Shown here: one piece after another, positions 1 through 7,235 of the stretch
Position numbering within the stretch: position 1 is the stretch's first letter
Layout: each line of letters opens with the position of its first letter
Position numbers and translations under genes: made by a program
Source: Actinomycetes bacterium
GTDB lineage: Bacteria; Actinomycetota; Acidimicrobiia; Acidimicrobiales; RAAP-2
Assembly (NCBI GenBank): GCA_021793515.1
Contig: JAJYSP010000028.1
Location: 1-32,833 of the forward strand
DNA: 32,833 nucleotides
Reading direction: 5' to 3'
The notes under the pieces: model-generated
The model's database searches: none
Told to the model about the DNA's origin: nothing
The model's input: only the letters and a program-made list of their open reading frames with translations

Positions 1-75
1 CGTCGCGCCAATGACATCTTGCAGGCGGCGGCAAGTTTCTTCGGGGCGGAGCTCGACCGTCGACCGAAAAAGTAG
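1..75 (+). CDS. IS3-family transposase OrfA, C-terminal end (partial)
   Basis: Frame 1 is open from the window edge to a TAG at 73-75 and encodes RANDILQAAASFFGAELDR followed by RPKK. This is the typical end of the IS3 OrfA helix-turn-helix/leucine-zipper protein, which binds the element's inverted repeats. The stop codon lies directly after an AAAAAG run (67-72). IS3 elements use such runs for -1 programmed frameshifting, and orfB is in exactly the -1 frame here, so the active product is expected to be the OrfAB fusion. The 5' part is outside the window. Confidence 0.8.
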   Translation, partial: RRANDILQAAASFFGAELDRRPKK

Positions 76-992
76 TTGCGTTCATCGACGCCCACCGGGA
101 CAACGAGACCGGTGGGCGCAGGTGGGGGGTCGAGCCGATCTGTGAGCAGTTGCAGGTCGCCCCCAGCACCTACTACGACCAGAAGTCCCGCCCGCCCTCC
201 AAACGAGCGGTCCGCGACGACGAGGTCGGTCCGGCCCTCGAGGCCCTCTGGCGAAAGAACTACTCCGTCTACGGACGGCGCAAGCTCACCAAGGCCGCGA
301 GGCGTTGTGGACTCGACTGTGGTCGAGACCAGGTGGCGCGACTGATGAAACTACAGGGCATCCGCGGGGCATCTCGCGCGAAGAAGCGCTTCACCACCCA
401 CGCCGACGCCACCCACCTGCGCGCGCCCGACCTCGTGAAACGAGCGTTCGTGGCGAGTCGACCGGACCAGCTCTGGGTCGCGGACTTCACGTATTGCTCC
501 ACGTGGAGTGGCATCGTCTACGTGGCCTTCATCATCGACGTGTTCAGCCGCCGACTCGTCGGCTGGAAGGCGTCACGCTCGATGACGGCGTCACTCGTCG
601 TCGACGCGCTCAACATGGCGGCCTGGACGAGGCACACCAACCTCAACGGCCTCGTCTGTCACACCGACGCGGGAAGTCAATACACGTCCGTCGCCTACAC
701 CGACCGCATCGACGAACTCGGCGTCTGCGCGTCGATCGGCACCGTCGGTGATTCCTATGACAACGCCCTCGCTGAATCGGTGATGGGTCTGTTCAAGACC
801 GAACTGCACCGCAACCCGGCCGTGCTCGCCGACAACGGTGGACACTGGAAGGGACTCGACGATCTCGAGATCGCCACCTGCGCGTGGGTCTCGTGGTTCA
901 ACGAAGAACGCCTCCACGGCGAACTCGATGACCGCACACCGGTCGAAGTCGAGGCGGAGTATTCTCGCTCAGATCAGACCAAGGTGGCCTGA
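72..992 (+). CDS. IS3-family transposase OrfB (integrase catalytic core), made by -1 frameshift
   Basis: This is the DDE recombinase of the IS3 element. The frame is open upstream of any good start codon: reading from 72, right after the AAAAAG slip site, gives VVAFIDAHRDNETGGRRWG, a normal OrfB N-terminus, so the protein is probably produced as OrfAB by ribosomal slippage and not from the TTG at 150. An HTH_21-like segment (YSVYGRRKLTKAARR) precedes the rve core. The catalytic residues are visible as D in WVADFTY, D in CHTDAGSQYTS and E in DNALAESVMGLFKTEL. The C-terminus WFNEERLHGELDDRTPVEVE is the normal IS3 ending, so the enzyme looks intact. The neighbouring IS1634 gene is interrupted by this element. 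Confidence 0.88.
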   Translation, partial: VVAFIDAHRDNETGGRRWGVEPICEQLQVAPSTYYDQKSRPPSKRAVRDDEVGPALEALWRKNYSVYGRRKLTKAARRCGLDCGRDQVARLMKLQGIRGASRAKKRFTTHADATHLRAPDLVKRAFVASRPDQLWVADFTYCSTWSGIVYVAFIIDVFSRRLVGWKASRSMTASLVVDALNMAAWTRHTNLNGLVCHTDAGSQYTSVAYTDRIDELGVCASIGTVGDSYDNALAESVMGLFKTELHRNPAVLADNGGHWKGLDDLEIATCAWVSWFNEERLHGELDDRTPVEVEAEYSRSDQTKVA

Positions 993-1007
993 GACATCCA
1001 AGCTCGG

Positions 1008-1035
1008 AAGTCTCCAGGAAACCCAGGCCGGTTCA
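1008..1035 (+). repeat. Probable right terminal inverted repeat of the IS3 element
   Basis: The segment between the orfB stop and the resumed IS1634 reading frame ends in GGAAACCCAGGCCGGTTCA. Its form (purine/CCC block and terminal CA) is like the right ends of actinobacterial IS3 elements. The partner repeat is outside the window, so the pairing cannot be tested here. Confidence 0.5.
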
Positions 1036-2475
1036 ATCGGTGCGGCGCTGCGAGAAGCGGCGAAGGGACGGCGCCTCGACGCCGGTGTGGTCGAGCGAAT
1101 CTGCTTCGCCCTCGTCGCCCAGCGCTGTCTCGAGCCGGCGTCGAAGTTGGCCGCGGTGCGCTGGGCGCGTGAGCGCGTCGCTCTCGGTGACTGTCCGGAC
1201 TTCGACGATGACGCCGCTTACGCGGCGATGGACTTCTTGCTCGCGGCCCTGCCCGACGTCGCCGAGCGGATCTTCTCTACTACTTCCAACCTGCTCAACC
1301 TCTCCTGTGACGTCATCTTCGTCGACACCAGCTCGACCTACTTCGAGCGTGACGTCGCCGACGGTGAGGCCGACCTCGATCTCGCCAAGAGCGCGCAGGA
1401 GAACGCCGACGTGGCGGAGTCAGAACGCTCCGGGCCCGAAGAACAGGCCACGCGCCGATTCAACAAGCACTCCAAGGATCACCGACCCGACCGGCCCCAA
1501 ATTGTGCTCGGCATGGCGGTGACCGCCGAGGGGGTGCCGGTGCGTTGTTGGACGTTCCCGGGCAATACCTCAGACCAGGTCATCATCCGCACCATCAAGG
1601 ACGACCTGGCGGGCTGGATGCTGAATCGGGTGGTGTGGGTGGCGGACCGGGGCTTTAACTCGGTGGCGAACCGCGCCTACCTTCAGCGTGGTGGTGGCCA
1701 CTACGTGGTCGCCGAGAAACTGCGCCACGCCAGTGGTGAGGCGAAAGAAGCACTTAGCCGTCCCGGTCGCTACGCCAGCGTCGCGGGCAACCTCTCGGTG
1801 AAAGAGGTCCGCGTCGGTGAGGGCGCGAGGGCGCAGCGCTTCGTGGTCTGTCACAACCCCGAAGGTGCGCAGCGTGACCAACAAGTGCGCGCCAACCTGG
1901 TGGCCTACTTGGAGACCCAGATCGAAGGGTCTGACGAGTGGACCAAGTCCAAGCGCGACGAACTGGCCGGTCGCCTGCGCACGACGCCGGCCCTCTGGCG
2001 ACTGGTGCGACGCCTCGGTGACGGAAGGTTCCGCATCGATAAGGCGGCCATCGCCAACGAGGCCAAACTCGACGGCAAGTGGTTGCTGCGCACCAGTGAC
2101 GACACCCTCACCCCCACCGACCTCGCCCTCGCCTACAAGCAACTCTTGGAAGTTGAACGCGGTTGGCGTGACCTGAAGGGATCACTCGGACTGCGACCGG
2201 TCTTTCATCACCGCGAGGACCGCATTCGCGCCCACGTGCAGCTCTGCTGGTTGGGACTTCTCCTCGTGCGGGTCATCGAGAACCAGACCGGTGACACCTG
2301 GCGCAACGTCCGTCACGAACTCGACCGCATGCACCTGGTGACCATGGAGACGAGCGAGGGACGCGTGGCCCAACGCTCGAACACCACGCCTGGTCAAGCC
2401 GAGATCTTCAAGTCCCTCGACATCGCCGAGCCCGGCCGCTTCCTCGATTTCGAGGTTCCGAGACCGCTCACGTAG
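1036..2475 (+). pseudogene. IS1634-type (IS4-like) transposase, 5' part removed by the IS3 insertion
   Basis: From 1036 the frame reads IGAALREAAKGRRLDAGVVE and stays open for about 479 codons to TAG at 2473-2475. It is a typical IS1634/IS1549-like transposase: first catalytic D in DVIFVDTSSTYFE, second D in VVWVADRGFNSV, and the IS4-type YREK signature in the YKQLLEVERGWRDLKG region. The usual 60-100 N-terminal residues are missing. The frame upstream of 1036 is open by chance through the end of IS3 orfB, and its translation (MDTGRDSTISRSPPARG...) is an out-of-frame shadow. The gene is therefore split, and its 5' half should lie left of the IS3 element beyond the window edge. It is unlikely to make an active product. 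Confidence 0.8.
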
Positions 2476-2662
2476 TTCCTGGTCGGCAGTTCATGTAGTA
2501 ACACGACCGATTCGCGCCTCCACGCCCGTTGTTCCTCGTCAGCGCAACTAACTAGCCCAGTCGTGTGTCCATCATCTCCGGAAGTCCGGTCTGCGATGGA
2601 CGCTCGAAATCAATGGACTGTCGAGTTGCAACGGCGCCCGTGTTTGGACCGCGATCCGAGAG
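2476..2662. other. Gene-free stretch after the IS1634 remnant
   Basis: No convincing ORF is seen on either strand. The right end of the IS1634 element should lie here. CAGTTCATGTAGTAAC (about 2487-2502) is a possible terminus, but without the left end this cannot be confirmed. Base composition drops compared with the flanking IS. Confidence 0.35.
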
Positions 2663-3196
2663 TTAGAGTTCCATATCTTGGTTGCCACGATCCTTCTTGC
2701 GTGAGCGTTCGAGGACTTGGCGAAGTATCGGGAGCACGGCGCGATCCTTTTCGCGGCCGGCTGCTTCTTTGGAACGAATGACGTCGGCGAGTGCGGCAAC
2801 GAAGATTGTCACGGTGTCGGTAATCTGCTCCTGGGTAGCTGATCTTCGCAGGTCGTCGTAGCCTCGTGTGCCATCTGGAAGTAGCGCGATGTCCAGGTAG
2901 CCGTGTTTGGTCACGAAAGTCCAGGTCGTCCCCTGCCCGAATGTTCGCTCATCGAGTGGTATCGCTAAAGGTTCCTCCATGTCTGGAATCCGAAGCTTGG
3001 CGTCAAGTTCTCTGAGCGCGGCTGCGAGCCTTATGAAGTTCTCGCGCGTACGTGCGGGCGTGACGTCGACGTCACGAGTGACGTAGGGAGAACCACGCAG
3101 TTCGGCGGCGAGTCCACCGATGACGACGTAAAGAACTTGGTGACGCTCGAGGACCTCAAGGATTTCGTCGGGGCGATAAGGAACCAAGTCAGCCAT
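2663..3196 (-). CDS. Nucleotidyltransferase-fold toxin of an HTH/NTase toxin-antitoxin pair
   Basis: A 177-residue protein with the minimal nucleotidyltransferase (AbiEii/MenT-like) fold. VVIGGLAAELRG gives the G-rich turn, TRDVDVTP the paired metal-binding aspartates, and GYLDIALL supplies a third acidic residue on the next strand. The C-terminal LADVIRSKEAAGREKD is typical of this group, whose members transfer nucleotides to tRNA or protein targets. The actual target here is unknown. The ATG at 3196 overlaps the upstream antitoxin stop by 8 nt (ATGGCTGA), which suggests translational coupling. A GTG at 3220 is an alternative start. The gene lies in an AT-richer patch next to IS elements, consistent with horizontal acquisition. 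Confidence 0.75.
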   Translation of the reverse strand: MADLVPYRPDEILEVLERHQVLYVVIGGLAAELRGSPYVTRDVDVTPARTRENFIRLAAALRELDAKLRIPDMEEPLAIPLDERTFGQGTTWTFVTKHGYLDIALLPDGTRGYDDLRRSATQEQITDTVTIFVAALADVIRSKEAAGREKDRAVLPILRQVLERSRKKDRGNQDMEL

Positions 3197-3512
3197 GGTG
3201 TCTCGCCGTCCTTTGTTCACGCTGTTCGTGGAACCGAACCCGGGTCATGAGATCGGTGAATCGTTCGGCGGGTGTCATTCGAAGATGTTGGTCAATGATC
3301 GTCACATTGGAGTCGTCAAATTTGGACATGAAGAACGTGAGATCAAAACCACAAGCGCGGACAACCCCCCGGAGTGTCTCAAGACTTGGTGAGGCGTCGT
3401 CGCGTTCCCAGCGGGCAATCACGGATTGAGCCTTGCCAAGGCGCGCACCTAGTTCGGTTTGAGTCAGTCCGGCTCGTAAGCGAGCTTCTTTGATTAAGTC
3501 TCCACTTACCAT
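3189..3512 (-). CDS. XRE-family HTH antitoxin/regulator
   Basis: A 107-residue protein with an N-terminal Cro/C1 helix-turn-helix: LIKEARLRAGLTQTELGARL, then GKAQSVIARWERDDASPSLE, residues about 6-45. The C-terminal half (DSNVTIIDQHLRMTPAERF...) probably contacts the toxin. ATG at 3512 was chosen because it begins just before the HTH and lies 10 nt from a perfect palindrome that would overlap the promoter. Upstream in-frame codons would read through that operator. It is the first gene of a two-gene operon with the nucleotidyltransferase. As in other such pairs it probably neutralises the toxin and represses its own operon. That function is inferred from gene order and fold. Confidence 0.78.
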   Translation of the reverse strand: MVSGDLIKEARLRAGLTQTELGARLGKAQSVIARWERDDASPSLETLRGVVRACGFDLTFFMSKFDDSNVTIIDQHLRMTPAERFTDLMTRVRFHEQREQRTARHHG

Positions 3513-3521
3513 GTGACTACT

Positions 3522-3541
3522 ATAGTACAAATCTGTACTAT
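3522..3541 (-). promoter_or_regulatory. Perfect palindromic operator of the toxin-antitoxin operon
   Basis: The arms ATAGTACA and TGTACTAT are exact reverse complements around AATC, 9-10 nt upstream of the antitoxin ATG at 3512. On the minus strand a -10-like TACTAT overlaps one arm, so bound XRE protein would block RNA polymerase and the transcript would have almost no leader. Confidence 0.65.
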
Positions 3542-3850
3542 TAGGTTTCTGCGGACGCCTGATTGTCATTTGACACCCAACGGTCGTCGTTCGAGCACGT
3601 TCGGACCACAAATTCTCGCCCACCGAAACGAATTCTTCGATCAGTGCGGTCGTCGAGGGCGCTCCAAAGAACGTGTGCTACCGGTTCCTATTGTGCGACT
3701 CAAGTTCTACCGAAAAGCTGGCGGACCGGGAATATTTCTCGGACTCACTGCGTCGCTCGGGTCACGTGACTCGAATTCGTCGCCGCCATTGTCGAAGCCC
3801 AACTCGCTATTGCATCACGAGTGAATAGGTGTGAGAATCGCGTCACCTTT
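3542..3850. other. Gene-free stretch between the TA operon and the doc remnant
   Basis: Open frames here are short and resemble no protein family I recognise. Composition is AT-richer than the rest of the window. No tRNA, repeat or strong hairpin was seen. Confidence 0.4.
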
Positions 3851-4161
3851 CTATTCGAGACGGAGTCGTTCGGCGATTTCTACGATGTCCAGTTGGGGAC
3901 TTGCGATGTCGTAGACAAGCTGGAATGCCTCGTGGTTTGTGAGTTGAGCAGACAGGTCGTTCAGATCGAAGAACACGGCTGTGCTGAGCCGCGCGAGTCG
4001 CTTGTTGCCATCCACGAGGGCGTGGTTCTTAGTCATCAACTGTAAGGTGCGGCAGCTTTCAGATTCAAAGTTGCGTAAGCGTCCTTACCAAAGGCGCTGG
4101 ACCGCGGTCTGTTTACTGCTCGGTCCAACAGTCCGAGATCACGAACTGGACTGACTCCCAG
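3851..4161 (-). pseudogene. doc-like (Fic-fold) toxin pseudogene: frameshifted and 5'-truncated
   Basis: Two reading frames together give an almost complete Doc toxin. From 4161 down to 4048 the frame encodes LGVSPVRDLGLLDRAV, then RPRSSAFGKDAYATLNLKAAA. It then stops (PYS-stop). From 4045 the other frame continues LQLMTKNHALVDGNKRLAR to a stop at 3851. The pieces join to KAAA-x-LQLMTKNHALVDGNKR if one base is restored at about 4046-4047. The Fic/Doc catalytic motif is the conserved HALVDGNKR (canonical HxFxDGNKR form). Intact Doc proteins kinase-inactivate EF-Tu. This copy has no start codon in frame before a TGA at about 4215 and no recognisable phd antitoxin gene beside it, so it is a relic. 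Confidence 0.75.
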
Positions 4162-4317
4162 CGTTCCGGAGTCTCGGTTGTGGGACCTAGGACCCGGGGT
4201 CGATTGTTCTCACCACCCTTCGATGGACTTGAATCCCGTGCCGCGTTTACCGAACCCGGGCGAACTTGGTCTTCATTGCGCAAGTGGTCTGCCTTTCGGT
4301 TGTCGCGTGCCCCACCG
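4162..4317. other. Short gene-free stretch between doc remnant and ChrB-domain gene
   Basis: No phd-like antitoxin frame or other gene can be recognised on either strand. The doc coding similarity fades out at about 4162. Confidence 0.35.
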
Positions 4318-4752
4318 TCAGGAAGAAACCTGGCGCGCGCACCACGCGTAGAGCGCGTCGTAGACGAACGAGCCGCGCTCGAGGAGGACGTGGTCATCCA
4401 ACTCGGTGTCAAGCCCGCCCACGCCAATCGCTTCCAGACCGCGCCCGGCCGGGTCGCTGTCGATATCACAGGCGATATCCGCCGCGTGCACAATTTTCGC
4501 GAGGCGGACTAACGCGGCGTCGCTGTCGAGGTGGTACTCGTCGATGAGGACCTCAAAGGAGCACTTGTTGCCCCGGTGCGTGTACGTGGCGCCTGGCGCA
4601 TCAAAGCTGACGGCACCCTCTCGCTCAGCGGTTTCGATGACTTGTTCTCGGGGCACGTAGAGAATCTCGGCTTCGGGGTCGACAAATTTCTTGATCAGCC
4701 ACGGGCAGGCGATTCGGTCGGTCTTTGGGCGTTCCCGTGTAACCCATTTCAT
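4318..4752 (-). CDS. ChrB C-terminal-domain protein (chromate-resistance-like)
   Basis: A 144-residue protein matching the C-terminal domain of ChrB: MKWVTRERPKTDRIACPWLI at the start, then KFVDPEAEILYVP, RGNKCSFEVLIDEY, HAADIACDID and a C-terminal YDALYAWC. ATG at 4752 is supported by GAGAGGAA about 8 nt upstream, whereas longer starts would lack a ribosome site. In full ChrB proteins this domain follows a regulatory half, and chrB usually neighbours the chrA exporter. Here the domain stands alone, with no chrA or chrB N-terminal half nearby. Many stand-alone family members exist and their biochemical role is not settled, so chromate resistance should not be assumed. Confidence 0.75.
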   Translation of the reverse strand: MKWVTRERPKTDRIACPWLIKKFVDPEAEILYVPREQVIETAEREGAVSFDAPGATYTHRGNKCSFEVLIDEYHLDSDAALVRLAKIVHAADIACDIDSDPAGRGLEAIGVGGLDTELDDHVLLERGSFVYDALYAWCARQVSS

Positions 4753-4834
4753 ATTGATTCCTCTCTTGCGCTTCGACAAACTCGGGACATGTTGGGGCGC
4801 GGTAAATGTGACACCCAGGGCCGAACCTGAATCA

Positions 4835-5080
4835 GTGACCACGATCGTCCAAGAGCGCACGTCAACTTCGCCGAAGAGCACCGTAACCCAGGCCTACATC
4901 TACGCGCTCGACCCGACACCCGACCAGGCGAAAATGCCGCGCAGCCACATCGGTGGCTCGCGCTTCGGTCTGCTCTACCTCTGGGCGGAGCAACGCGATG
5001 AGATGGTGCCGTGGTGGAGCGAGATCGACTCCTCGACATACAACGACGCCACGAAGCGTCTGGGTGATTCGGTGCAGGTG
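4835..5080 (+). pseudogene. TnpB (IS200/IS605-type) N-terminal remnant
   Basis: From the GTG at 4835 the frame gives TVTQAYIYALDPTPDQAKM and then SHIGGSRFGLLYLWAEQRDE, which matches the N-terminal start of TnpB proteins (QAYxxALxPTxxQ...RxHxGxxRF). VPWWSEIDSSTYNDATKRL resembles a later TnpB segment, so an internal deletion is likely. Everything after about residue 80, including the RuvC nuclease core and zinc finger, is missing. The frame then runs without a stop into the downstream DinB-like gene. No catalytic residue remains, so this is a decayed transposon fragment and not an active guide-RNA nuclease. Confidence 0.6.
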
Positions 5081-5128
5081 CTCCGGAGACTCCCGAATAT
5101 CTGGCTCGGTTCAGTTAGCGTCAATGGG

Positions 5129-5638
5129 ATGACGTGGATCGCTCCTGAGCCGCCCGACGACAAACCCGCCCCTGACACTGGTGACATTCGCCCCATTCTC
5201 CAGGGGTATCTCGACCACCAACGTCTTACGTTGCTTCGAATTTGTGCCGGATTGAATGCCGAACAGTTAGTGCTGCCCCCTGTACCACCGTCGACGCTCT
5301 CGCTGTTGGGCCTGGTCCGGCATATGACAAAGGTCGAACGAACTTGGTTGCGAATCCGCGCCGCCGGCGAGGACATCGCTGCCCTATTTACGATTACCGA
5401 CGAAGACTTTGACGATCTCGACTCAGCAAGCGCTCCCCAGGCGATCGCCGACCTTGCCGCTGAATGGGCGCGTTGCGACACGGCAGTGAAGAATCTGCCG
5501 CTTGATCACTGCGTCGACGTACGTGGGCAGGCGGTGTCGCTCGCTTCAATCTACGTCCACCTCATTGAGGAATGGGCCCGTCACAACGGCCACGCTGACA
5601 TCATCCGTCAAGCTCTGGATGGCGTTACCGGTCGCTGA
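5129..5638 (+). CDS. DinB-like DUF664 protein (putative mycothiol-dependent enzyme)
   Basis: A 169-residue four-helix-bundle protein of the DinB/YfiT superfamily, DUF664 branch. The N-terminus MTWIAPEPPDDKPAPDTGD, the central LSLLGLVRHMTKVERTWL and the C-terminal SIYVHLIEEWARHNGHADI, followed by RQALDGVTG, are all characteristic. The three metal-binding histidines are expected to be the H of VRHM and the two in YVHLIEEWARHNGH. Relatives include mycothiol-dependent transferases and maleylpyruvate isomerase-like enzymes. Substrate is unknown. ATG at 5129 was chosen because family members start at MTW. The open frame continues upstream only because a TnpB remnant lies there in the same phase. 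Confidence 0.8.
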   Translation: MTWIAPEPPDDKPAPDTGDIRPILQGYLDHQRLTLLRICAGLNAEQLVLPPVPPSTLSLLGLVRHMTKVERTWLRIRAAGEDIAALFTITDEDFDDLDSASAPQAIADLAAEWARCDTAVKNLPLDHCVDVRGQAVSLASIYVHLIEEWARHNGHADIIRQALDGVTGR

Positions 5639-6012
5639 CTATCGAGCCTTCTGCAGGACTCGTGAGTTTTCCCAGTCATCCTCGCTGTGGCGCCAATCAC
5701 GACGGTCGTTCAGTTGTCCAGCCGTTATGGCGTTGAATGTGAGGTACCGGTTTGCGTGGTTTGGCCAAGGGCCGCCCGTTGACACGTCCGAAACTGCTCG
5801 CCTGGTGAGTTGGCGTCTCGTGTAGCTCCTGACCAACGTCGTCAATTGGCGATGTTGGCACCGCCGTTCATGAGGTGTCATGGACGCGGCGGTGGCGGTG
5901 GGCTTCCCCTATCAAGGATCGACGGGCGAATGAGAAGCCGCCAGACGAGGGTTTCGTGAATGCAAATTCGGCCGGTAGTCTCAATTGAATCGACAGTTGA
6001 TGGGAGGTCGCC
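5639..6012. other. Intergenic stretch without a recognisable gene
   Basis: An 80-codon open frame on the minus strand (5639-5881) has no recognisable family and no ribosome site, so it was not called. The last 60 bases carry TAGTCT at about 5976 and the GGGAGGT ribosome site of the next gene. Confidence 0.4.
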
Positions 6013-6444
6013 ATGGCCCGCGTGTGCACGTACTTGAACTTCCAAGGCAACGCCGAGGAAGCCTTCACGCATTACCGCGATCTCTTCGGCACGAAGTTCG
6101 TCGGCCCGTTCGTTCGCTTCGCCGACATGCCGATTCCCGGGAGCCCTGAACTCTCACCTGAGGATGCGAACCGCATCATGCATATGGAACTGGAGATCAC
6201 CGCCGGGCACGTTCTCATGGCCACGGACATGCTTCGCTCAATGGGCATGGAGTGCCGGGTCGGCAACAACACCACGATCATGATCGAAGTCGACACGAAA
6301 GAAGAGGTTGACCGCCTCTATGCCGGACTCGCCGCGGGGATCGAAGAGAACGCGCCAGCCGATCAGCCCTGGGGTTCGTACTGGTCGACGTGTCTCGATC
6401 GTTTCGGCATTCGTTGGATGATCGCCACTCCAATGGCAGCGTAA
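6013..6444 (+). CDS. VOC/PhnB-like glyoxalase-fold protein
   Basis: A 143-residue vicinal-oxygen-chelate protein of the PhnB/3-demethylubiquinone-methyltransferase-like group. It has the typical opening CTYLNFQGNAEEAFTHYRDL, the middle IMHMELEITAGHVLMATD, and the end WGSYWSTCLDRFGIRWMI. ATG at 6013 is preceded by a strong GGGAGGT. Family members bind a metal with His/Glu residues contributed by the beta-alpha-beta-beta-beta repeats. Their reactions vary and the substrate here cannot be deduced. It is monocistronic, or followed 51 nt later by the peptidase E gene on the same strand. Confidence 0.85.
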   Translation: MARVCTYLNFQGNAEEAFTHYRDLFGTKFVGPFVRFADMPIPGSPELSPEDANRIMHMELEITAGHVLMATDMLRSMGMECRVGNNTTIMIEVDTKEEVDRLYAGLAAGIEENAPADQPWGSYWSTCLDRFGIRWMIATPMAA

Positions 6445-6495
6445 GAACTCGCTCGTGCGACCGGCCACCCTCTACTCGGACTCTTCGAGGGTGCC

Positions 6496-7191
6496 GTGAA
6501 ATTCTTGCTCACGTCCAGTGGTATCTCGAACCCGAGCATCCACGAAGCGCTCGTTGGCCTATTGGGCAAACCGATAGCCGAATCGAGCGCCCTCTTCGTG
6601 CCCACCGGGATGCATCCTTTCCCCGACGGCGGCAGGGTGATCGAAGCGATCAGAGGGACAACGTCGAGTCCACTCTGCGACCTGGGTTGGAAATCGTTGG
6701 CCCTGCTTGAGCTCACCGCACTGCCGAGTGTCAAGCGCGAGAACTGGGTCCCGACCCTCGAAGAGGCCGACGCGCTGCTCGTTTGGGGCGGAAACGTTAT
6801 GTACCTGCGTTACTGGATGCGACAATCCGGCCTGGCTGAGTTGTTACCGACGCTACCCAACTTGGTCTACGTCGGGGTCAGCGCGGGGAGTATCGTCACC
6901 ACCCCCTTCAACTGCGATGTCGAGTCGAATCGCCAGTTCGCGCCCGACGGTAGCGAGATGACGCAGGGGAGCGAAACGGCGCTTGGCCTTGTTGATTTCA
7001 CGATGTGGGTCCACGTCGACAACCCGAATCCCATCTTCGAAGATCACACCATGGCCAATGTCGCGGCGTGGGCGAGGGGGGTTCCCGTGCCGACGTACGC
7101 GATCGACGACCAGACCGCCATCGCGGTGGACGGCACCACAGTCGATGTCGTCTCCGAGGGGAATTGGCAACTGTTCTCCCCCAAGGCTTGA
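6496..7191 (+). CDS. Peptidase E-like (S51) class I glutamine-amidotransferase-fold protein
   Basis: A 231-residue protein related to peptidase E (alpha-aspartyl dipeptidase). The nucleophile elbow is VGVSAGSIV, with the serine at about residue 129. LVWGGNVMYLRYW (about 95-107) is the upstream family motif and HVDNPNPIFEDHT contains the likely catalytic histidine region. There is no signal peptide, so it is cytosolic. Start GTG at 6496 is preceded by GAGG at a short distance. The protein probably cleaves N-terminal Asp-X dipeptides or belongs to a close uncharacterised branch. Confidence 0.8.
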   Translation: MKFLLTSSGISNPSIHEALVGLLGKPIAESSALFVPTGMHPFPDGGRVIEAIRGTTSSPLCDLGWKSLALLELTALPSVKRENWVPTLEEADALLVWGGNVMYLRYWMRQSGLAELLPTLPNLVYVGVSAGSIVTTPFNCDVESNRQFAPDGSEMTQGSETALGLVDFTMWVHVDNPNPIFEDHTMANVAAWARGVPVPTYAIDDQTAIAVDGTTVDVVSEGNWQLFSPKA

Positions 7192-7235
7192 GCACAGCCT
7201 CTCAACGACTCACCTTTTTCAGGGGGCATTAACGA

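Larger units (their letters stand above)
1..1035 (+). mobile_element. IS3-family insertion sequence, right part (left end outside window)
   Basis: The segment holds the last 24 codons of orfA, an A-rich slippery site, orfB and a probable right terminus. The element appears to end at 1035: the stretch 1008-1035, ending in CCAGGCCGGTTCA, resembles the right terminal repeats of actinobacterial IS3 elements, and directly after it, at 1036, the reading frame of an unrelated IS1634-type transposase begins in mid-protein. The left end and any target-site duplication lie outside the window, so the exact boundary is an inference. Orientation is the same as that of the interrupted transposase. Confidence 0.75.

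Noticed and set aside
4835-5080. Active TnpB guide-RNA nuclease
   Set aside because: Only the N-terminal part remains; the RuvC core and zinc finger are missing and no right-end RNA element can be seen.
5639-5881. 80-codon minus-strand open frame after the DinB-like gene
   Set aside because: No ribosome site, no recognisable family and a start inside an intergenic region of mixed composition; too weak to call.
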